DNA of 64,000 nt from Lantana camara (taxonomy: Eukaryota > Streptophyta > Magnoliopsida > Lamiales > Verbenaceae). Position 1 is the first letter of the stretch; every line of letters starts with the position of its first letter. Position numbers and translations under genes: made by a program. The notes beneath the pieces are model-generated. The model was given only the letters and a program-made list of their open reading frames with translations, did not search any database and was not told where the DNA came from. The stretch is taken from assembly GCA_037501455.1 (NCBI GenBank), contig JAZIFV010000147.1, positions 1 through 64,000 of the forward strand, in the 5' to 3' direction. Shown piece by piece: positions 21,640 through 33,631 of the stretch.

Positions 21640-23030
21640 GAAGTTGAGTTCGTCATTGACCTATTCCAAGAGGCTGAGCCATTTTCAAAGACACCGTATA
21701 GAATGTCTCCCGCCGAACTCAAAGAACTCAAAACTCAACTTGACGAGTTATTGGCATGTGGGTTTGTACGGCCGAGTACTTTACCTTGGGGTGCTCCGGT
21801 GTTGTTCGTGAAGAAGAAAGACAGGACACTTCGTATGTGCATCGACTATCGGGAGTTGAATAGGATGACGGTGAAGAACAAGTATCCCCTCCCGCACATC
21901 CAAGAGTTATTCGATTTGTTGCAAGGTTCGAAGGTATATTCGAAGCTCGATCTCTGACAGGGTGTTATTATGAATTACGGATTAAGGAGTCGAATATACT
22001 GAAGATGGGCTTTAACACGAGATACGGACACTATGAGTTCGTTGTGATGCCCTTCAGACTTACCAATGCACCCGCAACTTTTATGGATTTAATGCACCGG
22101 GTTTTCAAGGAGTTCGTGGATAAGTTCGTTATTATTTTCATCGATGACATCTTGGTTCTCTATAAGTCGATTGAGGATCATGCTCTACATCTTCGTTTGG
22201 TACTTGAGAAGCTTCGTGAGCACAAGTTGTATGCTAAGTTTAGCAAATGTGATTTTTGGATTGATCGGGTATCATTCTTAGGACATATTATTTTCGGTGA
22301 TGGGATTTCAGTGGATTCTTCTAAGATCGAAACCGTTTCTCTTTGGGAGCAACCGAAGAATGTGTCAGAAGTAAGGAGTTTCCTTGGCTTAGCAGGTTAT
22401 TACCGTCGATTTGTAAAGGATTTTTCTAAGATCGCGGCACCTCTTACACGTTTAACTAAGAAGGAAGCGAAGTTTGTGTGGGATAAAGCTAGTGAAGAGA
22501 GCTTCCGTGTGCTTAAGGAGAAATTGAAAACGGCTCCGGTGTTGAACTTACCGGAAGGTTCGGATGGGTTTTCAGTTTTTACCGATGCATCCAAGGAAGG
22601 ATTGGGACGTGTGCTTATGCAGAGTGGTCTGGTGATTGCTTATGCTTCGAGGAAATTGAAGGAGCACGAGCAGAATTACCCAACACACGATCTAGAGTTG
22701 GCCGCGGTGATATTTGCCTTAGCAAAATGGCGATACTATCTTTATGGAATTAAGTTTGAGGTATTCATCGATCACAAGAGTCTCCGTTATTTGTTCACAC
22801 AAAAGGATTTAAACATGAGGCAACATCGGTGGATGGAATTCTTGGAAGACTATAATTGTACCATACTATATCATCCAGCAAAGGCTAATGTAGTTGTGGA
22901 TGCCTTCAGTAGGAAAGCAAATATTGCTAATCTTGAGGCCGATTCCGGGAAGGGTGAAGCCGAGACCCTTGGTTCGCAACCAAGGTTGGCTAACAACAAT
23001 ATAAGACCGGATTTGAGGCAACGAATCTAG
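21640..23030 (+). pseudogene. reverse transcriptase-RNase H of element B, interrupted
   Basis: RT copies element RNA into DNA; RNase H removes the RNA. The first piece (to 21957) has [39 protein letters not shown] and YSKLDL, then a stop and a frameshift. The second piece opens at 22005 and runs 341 codons: [23 protein letters not shown], catalytic FIDDIL (aspartates at residues 47-48), FLGHII and [11 protein letters not shown]. The RNase H part has [36 protein letters not shown] and a changed VVVDAFSRK. The YRRF and hinge blocks are typical gypsy. A stop at 23030 separates it from integrase. Confidence 0.92.
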
Positions 23031-23035
23031 ATGCT

Positions 23036-23851
23036 CAATCTACGGATGAGTGGATTCAAAGACAAGTGGTTCGGGCAAGCGCTAATCCGAAGTCTAAGTT
23101 TGGATTCGATGATTTGGGGATCTTTAGGTACAAGGGCCGAGTATGTATACCGGATGGGTTGCAAAGGTTAGTGCTTGAAGAAGCACATAGGACCGTTTAT
23201 ACGATGCATCTGGGTGGCAACGAGATGTACCGGGATCTTAAGAAGTACTTTTGGTGGCATGGAATGAAACGGGATGTGGCTAACTTTGTCAAGAGATGCA
23301 TTGTTTACCAACAAGTGAAGTCCAAACATCAATTACCGCCGGGAAAGTTGCAACCGATACCGATTCCCGTATGGAAATGGGAACAAGTCACTATAGATTT
23401 TGTGACCGGGCTTTCGAAAGTTAGGAAGGGATATGATGCCAATTGGGTGATTGTAGATCGTCTCACAAAGTCGGCACATTTTCTACCAGTTCGCTCAACG
23501 GATAAAGTGGAGAAATTAGCGAGGTTCTATCACCGGGAGATCATAAGATTACATGGGATACCCGCTAGTATCATTTCGGATAGAGATCCACATTTCACTT
23601 CAAAGTTATGGAAAGCTCTTCAAAGATTTTGGGGTAGGAAGTTGAATTTTAGCACCGCTTTTCACCCACAAACCGATGGGCAATCCGAACGGGTGATTAG
23701 ATTTCTTGAGGATTTGTTGAGAGCTTGTGTCTTGGATTTCTCGAAGAAGTGGGATGAGCATTTGACTTTAATTGAATTCGCTTATAACAACAGTTATCAA
23801 TCGTCGATACAGATGGCACCGTATGAAGTGTTGTATGGGCGTAAATATTGA
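23036..23851 (+). pseudogene. integrase of element B, catalytic triad present
   Basis: Integrase inserts the new DNA copy. From 23066 the frame is 261 codons. The zinc-binding N-terminal part keeps H41, H48 and C78 but the last cysteine is tyrosine (CIVYQQVK). The core has D111 (TIDFVTGLS), D172 (IISDRDPHFTS) and E208 (TDGQSERV), with 35 residues between the last two, the D,D35E pattern. A YEVLYGR block ends the core. A stop at 23851 follows, and the linker to the chromodomain is frameshifted. The lost zinc ligand alone would probably impair it. Confidence 0.92.
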
Positions 23852-24477
23852 TCCTCTCTTTATTAGGATCTTGAGGATTGAAAATAGACCAAGGTTGGAA
23901 GTTGGGAACATGGAACCGAACCCGATGTAATCAAGGAAACAATTGAGAAGGTTGAGAAGATTAAGCAACACTTGAAGATAGCACAAGACCGACAAAAGTG
24001 TTACGCTAATCGAAGAAGGAAGGATCTGGAATTCGAGGTAGTTGATCGAGTTCTTCTTAAAGGCTACATCGAGAAAGGTTTTCTCACGAATTGGAAAGGG
24101 TGGTAAGTTGAAACCGAGATTCATAGGTCCGTTTGAGATTGTGGAACATGTTGGGGAAGTCGCGTATCGTTTGGATTAACCTCCGAATCTCACGGGGAAT
24201 TTATAACGTGTTTCACGTGTCGCAATTGAGGAAGTATTTCAGGGATGAGATGGAAACTATGCCGATAGAAGAGGCACGTTTGGATTCAGATTTGACATTT
24301 GTACAACAACCGGTGAAGATCTTGGATAGTAAGGTACAAGAGCCCAGGAATCGACAAATTTCTTTGGTTAAGGTACTATGGAGAGATCTTAAGTCCGAAG
24401 AGGAAACATGGGAAACGGAAGAGAAGATGCGGACCTTTTATCCGAAGTTGTTTCTTGATGGTAAATCTGGGGACTAG
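23852..24477 (+). pseudogene. integrase C-terminus and chromodomain of element B
   Basis: 23852-24130 holds frameshifted remains of the integrase C-terminal region (for example KPRFIGPFEIVEHVGEVAYR around 24110-24170). From about 24200 the frame reads VFHVSQLRKY, DLTFVQQPVKILDSKVQEPR and LVKVLWRDLKSEEETWETEE, then YPKLF before the stop at 24477. This is a chromodomain of the type found at the integrase end of Tekay/Del chromoviruses, thought to bind modified chromatin and steer insertion into heterochromatin. That fits the dense nesting here. Confidence 0.88.
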
Positions 24478-24486
24478 ATTTCTTTT

Positions 24487-24499
24487 AAGGAGGGAGGAT
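24487..24499 (+). other. polypurine tract of element B
   Basis: TTTTAAGGAGGGAGGAT precedes the 3' LTR start TGTAACGCCCCG at 24500. Confidence 0.9.
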
Positions 24500-27400
24500 T
24501 GTAACGCCCCGCTTCTTGGACAAGGTAAGGTTTAGTACGAGTGGGCGCGGTTTACGCTTTCTATACATGATTTATGTGAACAAGTGCATTATGTGATAAT
24601 CGTGTGTGGCTTACGTGAACTACGTGTCTAGCATGATATGTGTGATTTTGTAACTTGTTGACTATTTGCTCATATTGAAGTTTTCAAATTTCGATAGCAT
24701 GTGCCTATTTGGAAATTAAAGCATAATTAGGGGTAAATTGGTAAATTTACTTTCCAGCCGGGAAACTGAGTATATATTAACGAATTTGGGTCGAGAATTT
24801 CGTGACGAGTTTGTGAGCGCTTGAATCGCCCAAATCAGAGTTCGGATGAAGAAGTAATAGCCGATTTACTAAATCGATTGGAAAAGTCAACATTTTTGCC
24901 CAAATCAATTGACCGCAATGCAATTTAAGCTCATGCCCAATTTCTGAACCAATTTGATTATATCCTATTCATTTGACCCGCTCCATGGCCCGCATTCTAC
25001 CCTAATAGCTGACCCAATTTCTGATTTGGACCCCAAGATATTAAACGTTATTTCTTAAGCCAAAATCAGATTTCCTAAATTAAACCTAAGACTAAAGTTC
25101 AAAACCTTTCTACCTTCTTCATCTTCTCAAAACCTCCATTGAAGAACCAACCTCTAGAACACCAAGCTCCATGGATTGAAAGCTTCAAGACCTCAAGATT
25201 TCTTCTCTCCATCTAGTTTTTCAAGCTTGAAGGTAAGGTTTTGTGTAAATGCTTGGGTTATGCTTTGAGCTTGAAGTTCTTGGTAGAAGCATGAACTAGG
25301 GTTTGAATTTTTATGATTTTAATCCATGTTTTCTTCATGAATTCGTGTTCTAAGTATGCCATTTGGACCCTAGAAGCATGTTTAGGTTGGATTCCATCTA
25401 TTCTCTTGATTTCACCATTTTTTAGTTTTTGAAGATTTGTAGAAATTCTTGCACGTCTAAGATTTATTTGATTTCTTTCAAGTTTGGTGTTGTAGAATGA
25501 TTATGCTTAAATTTTTATGAAGTTTGGAATCAATTTTAGTTGAATTCATGTTAGGATTAGAGATTCACCATTGAAGAGCATGCTTGAACTATGGAGCTTT
25601 TATGTATATATGTAATTCTTGCTTAAATGATGCAATTCTTGGATTTTATGCTCATGTTATGTTCTTATATAATGTATGAATGTTTTATGATGCCTATTTG
25701 AGGTTTTGGAAGCTTAGTTTCAAGTTTTGGGATGTTTTGAAATCATCCCCGTCGAGTTCCAACTTGTTTTCTCGTTTTTATGTTTCTAGGTAGGATCCAA
25801 CGGGGTAGATTTCATGCAGTAGCTTCTGGACCAAATCCACGGGGGTGGATTTTTGTGTGGGATAAATCCATCGTGGATTGTACCTGGGCTTGTTTTCTTG
25901 ACTCGTTTCACTTGTTTTGACTCTTTTATGTCCTTTTCTTGTTTTTATGATGCCTTTAATCAGTTATGGCCGTATTATATGTGGTGGAACTTCTTGCATA
26001 TCACTTGTTATGATTTTTATGCCATGATCAAGTGTAAGTTGTCACATTTTGCTAAGTTATGCATTTACTTGAACTTGTATGACTTCCTACGTGATGTGTG
26101 ACCTTGACATGATGTATATGCTCAAGATTGATCCTTACATTTCATTAAGTGCATGATATGATTCCATAAGCATTCATAACTCTCACAAGTGACTTGTTAC
26201 TTAAACCGTGAGTCGTTTACTTGGTTTGAGTTGAGTCTCACCTTTGTTGGTCCGTTTGTCTTGTTAGGTGTTGAGCCTCCGGACGAGTCGTCCCGTTGCT
26301 CGTGGTTGGCCTTGGAAGTTCTTGGTAAAGGTGAGGAGCTAATATATATATATATATATATATAGAAATATTTTTAAAATTGTGGACACCTACCACCTTT
26401 CACACTTGTTGATTTAACTCCCATCTTCAAACGTACATATAGGCTTATGATGCCATATTTTGAGATTCTCATACGTATGTAATATATATGCTTATGAAAA
26501 TGGTTTCCAAGTAAAGAGCAAACTTTGGTATATGGGTTAGGTACCTAAAATCGTTTGAATTTTGATCTTGGTTACTCTTGAATTTTGTGGTTGTGGCGAG
26601 ACTATGTTGTACCTTGCAATGACGCTTGCTTGGGGAAATATGAATTGAGCTCGGGGACGGAGGTGGAGATATTTCGGGAAGGCAAGGGCCGACGAATATC
26701 CTCATTCAAAGTTCCCACTATGGACAAGACTACTAAGACTCCGAGGAGGTTTCGGGGTCAAGGTTTTCTTGGGAGAATTAGGTTTCATGAACCGACTTCT
26801 CGATGTTATGGATGATCGGGGGCTGTACACCCTCAGCATCAACGGTGTAAAGGATGGATTGATATGTTTCGGTTTAGGAAGTAAGGATGGAGTACTCGTA
26901 CTCGCCGAGCCGGTTGTGTGTGTAGTTTGTGATTCGTTCTTTGAAAAACCTTGCATTGATTTTGGAAAAAATTAAACGGGTCATGAACTCCTTTATTTCG
27001 CATGCATTGAACCGTTGTGTATTCTTATATATTATGTATAACTCTCCTCACCGGTTCCTTTTGAGCTAACTCCCTTTTACCTCTCGTGTCCGTTGGTTGC
27101 GTTTTGGAGTCAGGCTAGGCGGGGTCGTATCTTGAGAGTCTTGCTTAGAGTTTATCTTGTATTTTACTTGTACGTGTGTCGCATACTCTTGTCTTGCCAT
27201 TTGGATTTATGGATGTTGATGTTGGTTTGATATTCTTGCACTTGCCTACTTTATGTATTATGTTAGTAAGACCGTGCCGGTCGCTAGGATGGATTTACAT
27301 TTTTGAATTTTGGGCAATTACGTGCTAGACTGTGGTGGTCATCAATGTGTTGAATATTGTCGTTTCGTTAGAGTGCTTGCTTGGTGTCGTTTTATTTAAG

Positions 27401-27572
27401 CTTCCGCATTATTTGTGTATGTTACTCGCTTTGTGAGTTTAGTGCCGCCTAGCTAGGTTGTCCATTTGTCTCCGCTTGCTTCGAGCTTGACGGGTTTGCG
27501 GTTATCCGTATCGTACACAAGTTAGGCTCGTAGTGCGGGATAGGTGTGCAATGTCCTTATCCGGGCGTTACC
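24500..27572 (+). mobile_element. 3' LTR of element B
   Basis: About 3.07 kb, TGTAACGCCCCG to CCGGGCGTTAC at 27571, where the final CA has become CC. A donor-like TTGAAG|GTAAGG lies at 25232/25233. The palindrome cluster is at about 25794-25877. The acceptor seen in the 5' LTR has lost its AG here (CCGTTGG near 27090). A TA microsatellite is at 26341-26363. No gene. Confidence 0.9.
26341..26363. repeat. (TA)n microsatellite in LTR B
   Basis: About 11 TA units. The 5' LTR has a shorter tract at 11075-11090. Confidence 0.9.
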
Positions 27573-28775
27573 CGATATGATTTTGAGGTAAGTGTGTGTG
27601 TGTGGTATGTACGTACGATATGCATGAGTTATGTTTGTCTGTCTATCAGTAGAGGGTTTTGAACTTTGAAATTTGAACTTTGAACTTTGATGGGCCCCGG
27701 AGACTTGTGCAAAGGAGCCCCGGGACGGTGTTGGGCTATCGGGTCTACTCCTGAGTGCAGTTTCCGTCCGTTTGAAAGGATGTACCGGAATCCACCAGGA
27801 GGTTGGTTGGGGGATGGAGTCCTGAGGGTCAGAGAAGCATTGAGCACTCCCCTCATCTATTAGATGGTTCAAGTAGGTACAACCCTTCCATCGCTGCAGA
27901 AAAGGTAGGTATCTCTGACTTTGGTTTCTGTTTGAATTTGAATATGAACTGAGGAGTTGGTTGGAATTTGAGCTCGTACCCGCCGAACGTTCTGTCTGTT
28001 TGTCTAAGTTCGTGAAGCGGGGGTAGATTCATAAATTAAGATAAAATTTGGAATATTATTAACCTAATAAAAACATACTTTGATATGTTTGCTAAGTCTG
28101 CATGAGTTTGAACATATGCCTTAATATATGTATAAGTTAAGTTTTGATCATTCTGTTTTGATAAGTCACCCTATATATATATATATTATTACGGAATGTT
28201 TTGGCATGCAAAAACTAATCCTGGATTCACGAACATTTAAATTTGAACGTGTTGTGCTATTTATATATGTATAGTGTGCGTGTGTTAGCCCCTCACTCAG
28301 TCTTTGGACTTACCCCTCCCTCTCTACGTTTTTAGTTTGCAGGTTTGCTTTGGATTTTCGAGTCTATCAAGTTTTGTCAAGTCCGAGTCTGTCGCATTTC
28401 ATACGATTTGGAACTTTTGGTATAAGTACGAATATGAATTTGTATGCATTATTTTATTTATGTTATAAATTTCGGGATAGGTTTCTAGGGCTAGTATGAA
28501 TCCGTTTGCATGAATGATTTATGTTATGTTTTGGATTTTCGGATTAGGAATTATGCTAGTTTGACCCCGTCACCTCTTTGCATCGTTTTGAAATTTTTGT
28601 ATGTCATGATCACGCTTTTGCATATTTTGTCATGTTCGGTTTGTGCAGGGTCTATGTTCCACCTAGCTTAGGTTTGTTTTTGTTTTGTTTGTCTCCGTTC
28701 GCTATGGCTTGATACGTGTACGGAGTCCTTATTTCGTGACACGTGTCGAGTTACAGTGCGGGGGTGTGGTACCCA
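27573..28775 (+). mobile_element. LTR fragment, A/D-like, truncated at both ends
   Basis: Contains GAGCTCGTACCCGCCGAAC, GTGTTAGCCCCTCACTCAGTC, hairpin CAGTCTTTGGACT, pyrimidine tract with TTTGCAG|GTTTGC near 28339, two TATGCTAGT-type motifs and a terminal GTGCGGGGGTGTGGTACC. It lacks both the TGT start and the TACA end. It directly follows LTR B. No gene. Confidence 0.7.
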
Positions 28776-28854
28776 CCGCTAAGGTAGAAGCTTTCTAATG
28801 ATGTCGTTACCGCCTAACGAACACCCTTCAAGCGAAATCCCTCGAACGGCCTAT
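28776..28854. other. unassigned 79-bp segment
   Basis: GC-moderate sequence between two LTR fragments, including CCGCCTAACGAACACCC and CGAAATCCCTCGAACGGCC. It matches no other part of the window that I can see. It may be an untransposed island or a piece of another repeat. Confidence 0.3.
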
Positions 28855-29605
28855 GCGTTGATGAGTCTCCGGACGAGTGTCTTGTTTACTCGTGGTTGGC
28901 CTTTGGAATTCTTGGTAAAGGTGAGGAGTTATGATATAAAATGTTTTCAAAACTGTGGACACCTGTAGCCTATCATGTTTGATGGTTTTAAACTTTCGTT
29001 GTCAAAGCGTATATGTACGCTTTATAGGCCAAGTTTTGTGTGCGTTGCTCATAGTATGGTTATTATATATGGAAAATGGTTTGCAAGTAAAACTTGAGTT
29101 GGTATATGGGATAAGTACCCAAAATGCTTTTGGAACTTTCTTTGAATATTATGTACGTAAGAGTTGTGTAGCGAGGTTTGTTGCCCCATGCAAGGACGCT
29201 TGCTTGGTTGGATGTTCTAGCGCTCAGGGACCAAGGTGAGTGATATTCCGGGAAGGCAAGGGTCGACGGATGTCCTCATTCAAAGTTCCCACATGTAATA
29301 ACTTGTTAACTAAAACTCCGGGGAGGTTTCGGGGTTAAGATTTGCAAGGGAGAGACCGGTTTCATGGACCCATCTCTTCATATGGCAAGGATGTTTGGGG
29401 GCCGTACACCCACGACATGAATGGTGTAAGGGTGGATTGGCTTGATTTCTATTGGTTTGAGAAGTAAGGATGGAATGCTCGTACTCGCCGACCCGGTGTG
29501 TTGGTTTATAATTCGTTTTATAAAACTTGCATTTATTTTGAAAATAAGTTGGATCATGAACGTCTTTATATTGAGCATGCATTGAACCTCTTGTATCACT
29601 TATAT
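28855..29605 (+). mobile_element. 5' LTR of element B2, first remaining part
   Basis: A diverged LTR B: CTCCGGACGAGT, CTCGTGGTTGGCC, TTCTTGGTAAAGGTGAGGAG and the following stretch match 26276-27020. It lacks the LTR start. The insertion beginning at 29606 interrupts it, and it resumes at 40188. Confidence 0.85.
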
Positions 29606-30430
29606 TGTGACGCCCCGTATTCTCGAAGGGCGTCCTGACGGTATTAACAAGTAAGTCTCTACACTTGTGTGTGTTTAATTTAAGAGTTTCTTGAGTTATG
29701 TGGCTAAATGTAAATCCAATTTAATATGTGATCATTCGGATTATTCTAAGATTAATTGTCAACTTGATTAATTACGCACATATGTAACCCTAACAGTCTA
29801 ATTTGATTTAATTCAAATTTATTCCATGAAATAATTGTCAAGTTGAATTTAAATCCATCATGTTACTTAACTAGTTTAATTTCGGTTTACTTGAATTTCT
29901 CGAGATTAATTGTCAATCATGCGTTTACGAAGTGTCATTAAATTGTACAAAAGGTTTCTAAAAATTAAATTTGAATTAAACTCTATTTGGTAAATCTCTC
30001 TTTCATTTTAATTTATAAAAGTTATGTGGAGCTTGAATATTTAGTCGTAACTTTACCAATTTTATTTACGATTATTTGTACGCGCTATTTCACTTTGCTA
30101 CGCGATAAGGATACCCGGTTGTATATAGCATCTGCACAAGACACATTTCTCCCAATCTCCTTTCTCTCTCTCTCTCTTCTCTCTCTCTACTCTCCCACTC
30201 TCTCTCCCGCGGGTCACTATGCGCGGCTTCGGTTACGAGCCCATAACTCATTCGTTTCTCGACGGAATTCAACAAACGAATAGTCCATTTCGATTATCTC
30301 GGTGACACGTACGCAAGAGTACCAATTCCTCCGCCTAACAATGAACGGTGGCAGAGTTATCGCCGGATTACAGTAGTAGCGGCGGAGGTGTTAGACCACC
30401 ACCACTTCGCCGGCCTTTCGCGGCGGTTTC

Positions 30431-33400
30431 CGGCCACCTCCTTGATGCACGTGCCACATGCCCAGTAAGAGGACTTCCCGGAGCATCGTTTGACGTCGGC
30501 GGCGCGGCCATCTGGGTCGCGACGGCGCCGTACGCGCCGCCTGAAGCTCTCGGCGGTGGCGCCCGTCATTGTAGCGGCGCGATTCCCCCGCCTCCGGCGG
30601 TCTTTTTCAGCGACCCTCTTCGGTTTCCAAGATTTTTCGACCACCTGAGTTCATTTCCGGCATCAATTTCACCAGATTTTGGCCGTAGGTGGTGGTTCCG
30701 GCGACGTGTGCGGTGGCAGAATATTTGGCAGCCAACGGGGACCTTATCCGGCCATCTTTTGGTCTCGGGCTCTTCACGAAAGTTGTTCGGAACGACGAGA
30801 ACTAGTGGCCATTGATCACGCGACTCCAGATTTGGCGGTTTGGCGGTGGATCGCGGCTGTGCAGCCGCGGCACTAGCTCCGAGGATTTTTCCGGCGAGCT
30901 ACCTTAGGGCTTTCGAAGAGCTCGTCACCGGTAAGACAACGCTTCTTTCGGATCGCATTTTGGTTCACCGGTTTGGAAGTAATTTGAGTTTGAAGATTTT
31001 AGGGTTTTCGTGTTCTTAGATCTGAAATTGGAGGAGATTGACTTGGAATTTCCAGAAATTGATCGAGGATTCGGAACGGGCACGAAGACTTCATTCAGGA
31101 CTGATTTTTTGGAATTTTTCCGGCGGCCTTCGACAGCGGTCCAGCCAAATTCCGGCAGCTACAGTGCTGGCCTTCCGGCGGCGTCTAGTCAGAATGTTCT
31201 TCTCGTTGTCGTGAGTTCAACGCCACTTTCCGTTCATTAATCGGACACTCGATCTATTTATTATGAATTATTTTGCGTAATTGTGATTATTTGAATTAAT
31301 TGTTTTAAGTGCAAATAAATTGGTTATTGTTGGTTTGTTGATCGAGATATATTACAATCGTATACGAAAACATGTATTGAATGGATTGTGATATGCATGA
31401 ATGTTTCGATTTACAATTTGAATCCCGATGTGATGAATTTACGCTATGTGTTTAGATATGAAGGGGTGTTAGTGTAATATTTAGAAACTAATCTTTTATG
31501 TGACTAAATGAACTTGAATGATATTTTAGAAGAACGAACATGTTGTGATTTCTCTATATGAATTTGAGACGTTCTCAATGTTATGTTTATTGTAAATTGT
31601 GTTTCAAATATAAAATTTAGATACATGAAGGATGCTTGAACAACTTAAGACTTGATGCATAATAGGAGTTAGAATTGTAATATCTTGATTTACTTTTACT
31701 ACTCGGAAATGGTATATTATGAATTACGATAAATTGATAATTGTCATGCTTGTAAGTAACTAATTCCTAGTTGAATAATTGTATAAACACTTTAAATGAA
31801 CAATTATGTTTAGCAATCGACTAAGGGGATGTATGTGTAATAATTCTAAACTTTTATAAATAACTTAGGGGATGTAAGTGTAATATTTATGAAACTATGA
31901 ATGTGACTTGAGCTTGTGTACCAAACATGTTGTGAAGTTGTAAAGTATGATCTTAAGTGAATTAAATGCACTCTTTATTTGTATCAAGCATGCTATCTAA
32001 GTACAACAACTTTGTATGTTTATATGATCAAGTTGCTCTTACTTATGCACTTTACAACTCGTCATGAACTTGATGCTTAATTCTAATATTATAATTGAAC
32101 CCTGTGACATTGGATGATTTAATATGCATTTTGTGAATACATTGACTTCCTAAATTGATCTTGCATCTTTGGATATGGAATTGCATAATGGTTGCTTGTA
32201 AATATGACCTTGTTGAGCATTGATATGCCTTGAATGACCATGACACCTTATCAAAGCACAACATGAACACTTATGCATAACCACGATCATGTTGAGCAAC
32301 GCCGTGCGTCTTGTTTGGTTCATATAGAGTCTAAGTCTGGGCTTCTGTATGTCTTGTCACAGAGTTTGGTGGTGCCGGTGGGCCCGACGTTTAGAGTGTT
32401 TGGCCCTTCACACTCTCAGACTTTACTTTCACGAGGTGAGGTTTAGGATTTTGTATAGTTATCCAACCTATGGCCTTAATATACTGATTTCAACCCTTGC
32501 ATGCGAGTATATCTATTATAAATACGTATGTGTTGGATACGATATGTTTATGACCTTGTGAATCAGCTCTGTTTTTGGAAAATTAGATATGAAGGCATAT
32601 GTAAGCAGTTTTGAAAAGTAATGTTATGTTATGCTTCTGTAGCGAGTTGATCATGAAATATTGGCATCTGTATGTATGTATGTATGTGGATCCGAGGAGC
32701 TATGGGTAAGGAGCGCCCGGGACGGTTAGGGCCGTCGGGGATATACCTGTGCGTAGTTCCATTTGAGATATCTTCGCACGACTCAGGGAGATAGGGAAGG
32801 CGTGATATCTTGAGCCTTCGGTGTACAGCCGGGGAGGACTCTTGTGGGTTCGCTACCTCTTGAGGGTATGTCTGTTATGGATGCTTTGGGGACAGTACAT
32901 CCCCTCCATCATTGATGTGAGGGTTGGATTGATTTTTGTATTCTATGTTTGATATGTTCTGAGGAGTAAAGGTTGGAAGCTCGTACTCGCCAAGCATGTG
33001 TTCTGTTCTTTCTGGGAATCATGAATCGAGATAGAGTTTCTGAAATGTTTTCTAAAGCTTATACTTATAACTATCTTTTGGGTACTTTTGGAAATGTCTT
33101 TGGTATGCAACACATATCTCCGGTTCATGAGTCCACCCTTCGGATATGTGCTATGCTCTATATATATACAGTGGGTGTGCGTTAGCCCCCCTCACTCAGT
33201 CAGTTGACTGACACCTCATTTTACCTTTTAGTTCCCATGGCCCCGAGAAAATGGCCCTGCGCTTTTTATTTTTAAAATGGCACTTTTATGCTGGGAACGG
33301 CCCTTCCGGCTTGTAAGCCAAAATGGGAACGGCCGTTCCCAATGCGCGCGCCGTCTTGAGTTCAAAGGTGTGGGAACGGCCGTTCCCAGAATGAACTGGG

Positions 33401-33631
33401 GACGAGAAGGGCCGTTCCCGCTCCTCTGCAAGTGCAGAAACAGAGCAGAACAGGGGAGGTTCTCGAGACAAAACAATCACAACCAAAACATTATCAAATC
33501 AATCCTAACTTGCAAGATTTCTGGGAACTAACATGTATACATGTTGAATATATAACAAGATGCAACTAAAACACTTAAATCATGCTTAATTATTGAGAAT
33601 TCACACCTTCATGTTCATACTCAAATATACG
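30431..33631 (+). repeat. tandem unit 1 of the triplicated LTR body
   Basis: About 2.80 kb of LTR C body (from CGGCCACCTCCTTGATGCAC to TTTTAGTT at 33233) plus filler 33234-33631. Holds a donor-like CACCG|GTAAGA at 30930/30931 and the hairpin CAGTCAGTTGACTG near 33200. The acceptor TTGCAG is missing. Confidence 0.93.
33234..33631 (-). mobile_element. filler 1: inverted piece of an LTR C relative, with palindromes
   Basis: Not part of the collinear LTR. It carries GGGAACGGCCGTTCCC at 33325-33340 and 33372-33387, plus imperfect partners near 33294 and 33403. Flanking words (GAGCAGAA, ACCAAAACATTATCAAATCAA) resemble the plus strand of 14560-14670, that is, the minus-strand LTR, so the filler is inverted relative to its host. 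Confidence 0.6.

Larger units (their letters stand above)
10024..27572 (+). mobile_element. element B: decayed Ty3/gypsy chromovirus (Tekay/Del-like) with nested insertions
   Basis: Order: 5' LTR (10024-12433 plus 19535-19748), PBS, gag, protease, reverse transcriptase, RNase H, integrase, chromodomain, PPT, 3' LTR (24500-27572). The domain order protease-RT-RNase H-integrase is that of Ty3/gypsy, and the chromodomain at the end of integrase marks the chromovirus lineage. The 5' LTR lacks its first ~790 bp and contains two nested solo LTRs. Many stops and frameshifts make it inactive. It could have been the mobiliser type for non-autonomous neighbours only while intact. Confidence 0.92.

Noticed and set aside
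24478..24499. Possible envelope-like gene between integrase and the 3' LTR of element B
   Set aside because: Only ~20 bp lie between the chromodomain stop and the LTR, so there is no room.
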